From Spirogloea muscicola (lineage: Eukaryota; Streptophyta; Zygnematophyceae; Spirogloeales; Spirogloeaceae): a stretch of DNA of 44,488 bases. How positions within the stretch are numbered: the stretch's first letter is position 1; each line of letters begins with the position of its first letter. Below the pieces are notes generated by a model that saw nothing but the letters and a program-made list of their open reading frames with translations, ran no database searches and was not told the origin of the DNA. Made by a program: the position numbers and the translations under genes. The stretch spans positions 93,500 to 137,987 of the forward strand of contig WELB01000144.1 in the NCBI GenBank assembly GCA_009602725.1, given 5' to 3'. Below are positions 42,688 through 44,488 of this stretch, piece by piece.

Positions 42688-44488
42688 CTAGCAGACCTGC
42701 CGGACGTAGCCATACACCGTGCAGCCAAGGAGCGTGATACCACAGCCGACGACGTTGAGCCAAGACATGGGGTTTCTGAAGAGGAGCCTGCACCAGGGCA
42801 CACATTGCAGATCGACATGAGCTGGCGGACAACTCGCCATGCTCCCAGTCAAGCGGTGTCCTTCTGGTGCTGGTAAGTGAGAGTGTTGCAGACCAGGAAG
42901 CGGCGATGGCGACGGCGGTCTTCATGTTGCCCGCAACATTGAAGGTGAGCGCCGACGTTGTCTGAATGACGTAGAAGATGGAGTAGTTGAGGGAGAAGGC
43001 AATGACGCCGGACACGAGGAGGACGGTGAAGGGAAAGGCGAGGCCGCCGCCACCAGGGCCCCGTCGCTCCAACAGCCACAGGTTGAGGTCAGGGCCCTCA
43101 AAGAGTGCAGCAGGCACAATGAGTAGCGCGGTCGCGTATGGCGCCATGTAGTACACCTGACGATCGCCAACCACAGCAGTTTGCAAACATCGTCAGGCTC
43201 CAGCAGACGGGTAGGCCGATAGCAGGAGCTCCAAGAAGGTGGCTGGCTATGGCCAGCTATGCAAGGCAGCCATTCCTCTTCTCTCACCGTGTTGAGGCTG
43301 TCAAAATTGTACTTGCCGTGCAGTATTGACTCCGCCAAGATGGTCTGCACTCGCCGAGCGATGCAGACCCCACGTGTGAGCGCGCAATGCAGTGTGAGTG
43401 ACATGCGCACTGGGGCTCAGGGTGCTACTGCCAGTCACCACAGCTGCAGATCGCCGCACCTTGGTGGATGTAACAAAGCAGCCGGCCATGGCAGCAATGA
43501 AGCCCTTCCACACGAAGCTGAGCTCGGTGACGCTCGTGATCACGATGCCACCAACGACAGGTAGCAGCGACAGGTACACGCGCACATCAAACTGGCGGCC
43601 CCAGACGAGCCGCTGCAGAAGGACTGGAAAGGGAAGGAAGGTGAGGGATGAAAGGTAACAACAGGATCTGGCCAGCTTACTGATGCGTGGGCCAATGCAT
43701 GAGCCCTGCAGAAGTGCTTGGTGACCGATTGGACCACGAGGAAGCTGGATTGGTATGGAGGAGAGGTGGGGGGACCGCAGGAGGAGGGGAGCACGCACTG
43801 GTCGTGGCGGGCGTGAACGACTTGATGGTCTGCATGAAAGAGACGGGGATGGAGGACAGCGACACGTTGCCGAGCACGATGTTGATGCAGAAGACGACGG
43901 CCATGGGGAAGACGCGCGTCCAGTGGTCGGCCGCCTTCACCTCCACCAGCGGCCGCAGCTGCCACGCGAATGCCGGGACCCAGGAAGGCGATCAGCGGCC
44001 ACCGGAGGTCGCACCCAGAGAGAGTGGAAGCGCAGGCGGAGGGAGGCGGTGCGCGCACCTTGAGGACGCGGAGGAAGAGCTGGGCGCCGAGCGCGGAGAC
44101 GACAAAGTGGACAGTGCTGAGCGTGAGCGGGAACACAAAGCCCAGCTCTGCAGGCCGCACAAGCACGGCAGCGCCGCCGGCGCGTTAGCCCCGTGGCAGG
44201 GCTGCGGGGCTGCGGCAGCAGAGCTGTCGGAAGGAAGGCGGGGAGCACCTTGGAATATGTACTTGTTGAGGATCACGGTGGCGACGTTGAAGAACCTGCG
44301 GCGGCGATGCCCGCAAGAGAGGCGACGGCTGAGGCGGCGAGAGAGGGGGAGGGGGGGGGGAGAAGCGAGGCGGGCCAGACGGCGGCGGCGGCGGAGGCGC
44401 TGGGCTCACCACCACTGGCCGATGGAGATGGCCTGGGCGGCGCTGCCGGCGCCGGCAGCGGCGGCGGGCGGCGCGGCGGCACCGAGCG
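42688..44488 (-). CDS. Nucleotide-sugar transporter, UDP-GalT1/TPT-NST family (5' partial)
   Basis: Minus exons: beyond 44488-44410, 44295-44249, 44147-44059, 43958-43799, 43623-43460, 43344-43288, 43156-42894 and 42787-42688, all in phase. Landmarks: QWWFFNVATVILNKYIFQ, FPLTLSTVHFVVSALGAQL, HWTRVFPMAVVFCINIVLGN, PVSFMQTIKSFTPATT, LLPVVGGIVITSVTELSF, FVTSTKTILAESILHGKYNF, VYYMAPYAT, LNYSIFYVIQTTSALTFNVA, FRNPMSWLNVVGCGITLLG and YGYVR near the C-terminus. This is the multi-span plant family that carries UDP-sugars into the Golgi lumen; exact substrate cannot be read from sequence. The Ala-rich N-terminus continues past the window edge, so the start codon is missing. It fits the wall-polysaccharide theme of the DUF288 and EXORDIUM-like genes. 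Confidence 0.93.

Overview
The window looks like nuclear DNA of a green alga, most likely a trebouxiophyte (Chlorella/Trebouxia-like). The reasons are: genes split into many short exons with GT-AG introns (often GTGAG donors); GC-rich first exons full of GCC/CGG triplets; plant-type proteins (ureidoglycolate amidohydrolase, STELLO-like DUF288 protein, EXORDIUM/PHI-1 proteins, UDP-sugar transporter family); hydroxyproline-rich wall protein tails; and a short run of the plant/Chlorella-type telomere repeat TTTAGGG. Species assignment is inference. Gene models were assembled by hand, by matching exon phases and family conservation; where all phases agree I say so.

Layout. 1-2050: repeat island (a near-perfect 175-bp inverted repeat and decayed ends of a non-LTR retrotransposon). 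2397-3800 (-): five-exon cysteine-pair zinc protein. 4230-9718 (+): STELLO-like DUF288 membrane glycosyltransferase-like gene, head-to-head with the previous one. 10807-12233 (-): ribosomal protein eS10 (RPS10). 12413-16325 (+): complete 12-exon ureidoglycolate amidohydrolase (UAH), head-to-head with RPS10 across about 180 bp. 17987-20880 (-): EXORDIUM-like protein with a proline-rich tail. 20881-22100: GC-rich 5' region, a 554-base gap and a 123-base poly-A. 22230-29000: repeat-rich island with several copies of the retrotransposon 3' end and its GGGCTGGC-bearing tail. 29571-33440 (+): second EXORDIUM-like protein with a very long proline-rich tail, interrupted by a 205-base gap. 34241-35903 (-): complete six-exon RNase T2. 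36300-38780: second repeat island, ending in an interstitial TTTAGGG run. 38820-40768 (+): conserved plant/algal protein of unknown function whose start codon is not visible. 41855-42460: another retrotransposon fragment. 42688-44488 (-): nucleotide-sugar transporter (UDP-GalT1-like), cut by the window edge.

The genes alternate in orientation, giving head-to-head pairs with shared GC-rich promoters and tail-to-tail pairs separated by 0.8-1.9 kb. Functionally there is a cell-wall/Golgi theme: STELLO-like protein, UDP-sugar transporter, and two EXORDIUM-plus-hydroxyproline-rich wall proteins. Purine-ureide catabolism (UAH), secretory RNase T2 and a cytosolic ribosomal protein make up the rest. 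The most novel-looking item is the duplicated EXORDIUM-HRGP fusion: one copy keeps the family's HELAE motif, the other has lost it but has gained a much longer proline-rich tail with a repeated histidine-rich motif. The strongest structural oddity is the telomere-repeat tract joining a repeat island to a gene with no visible start. I see no bacterial-type operon, CRISPR array, rRNA or tRNA gene.
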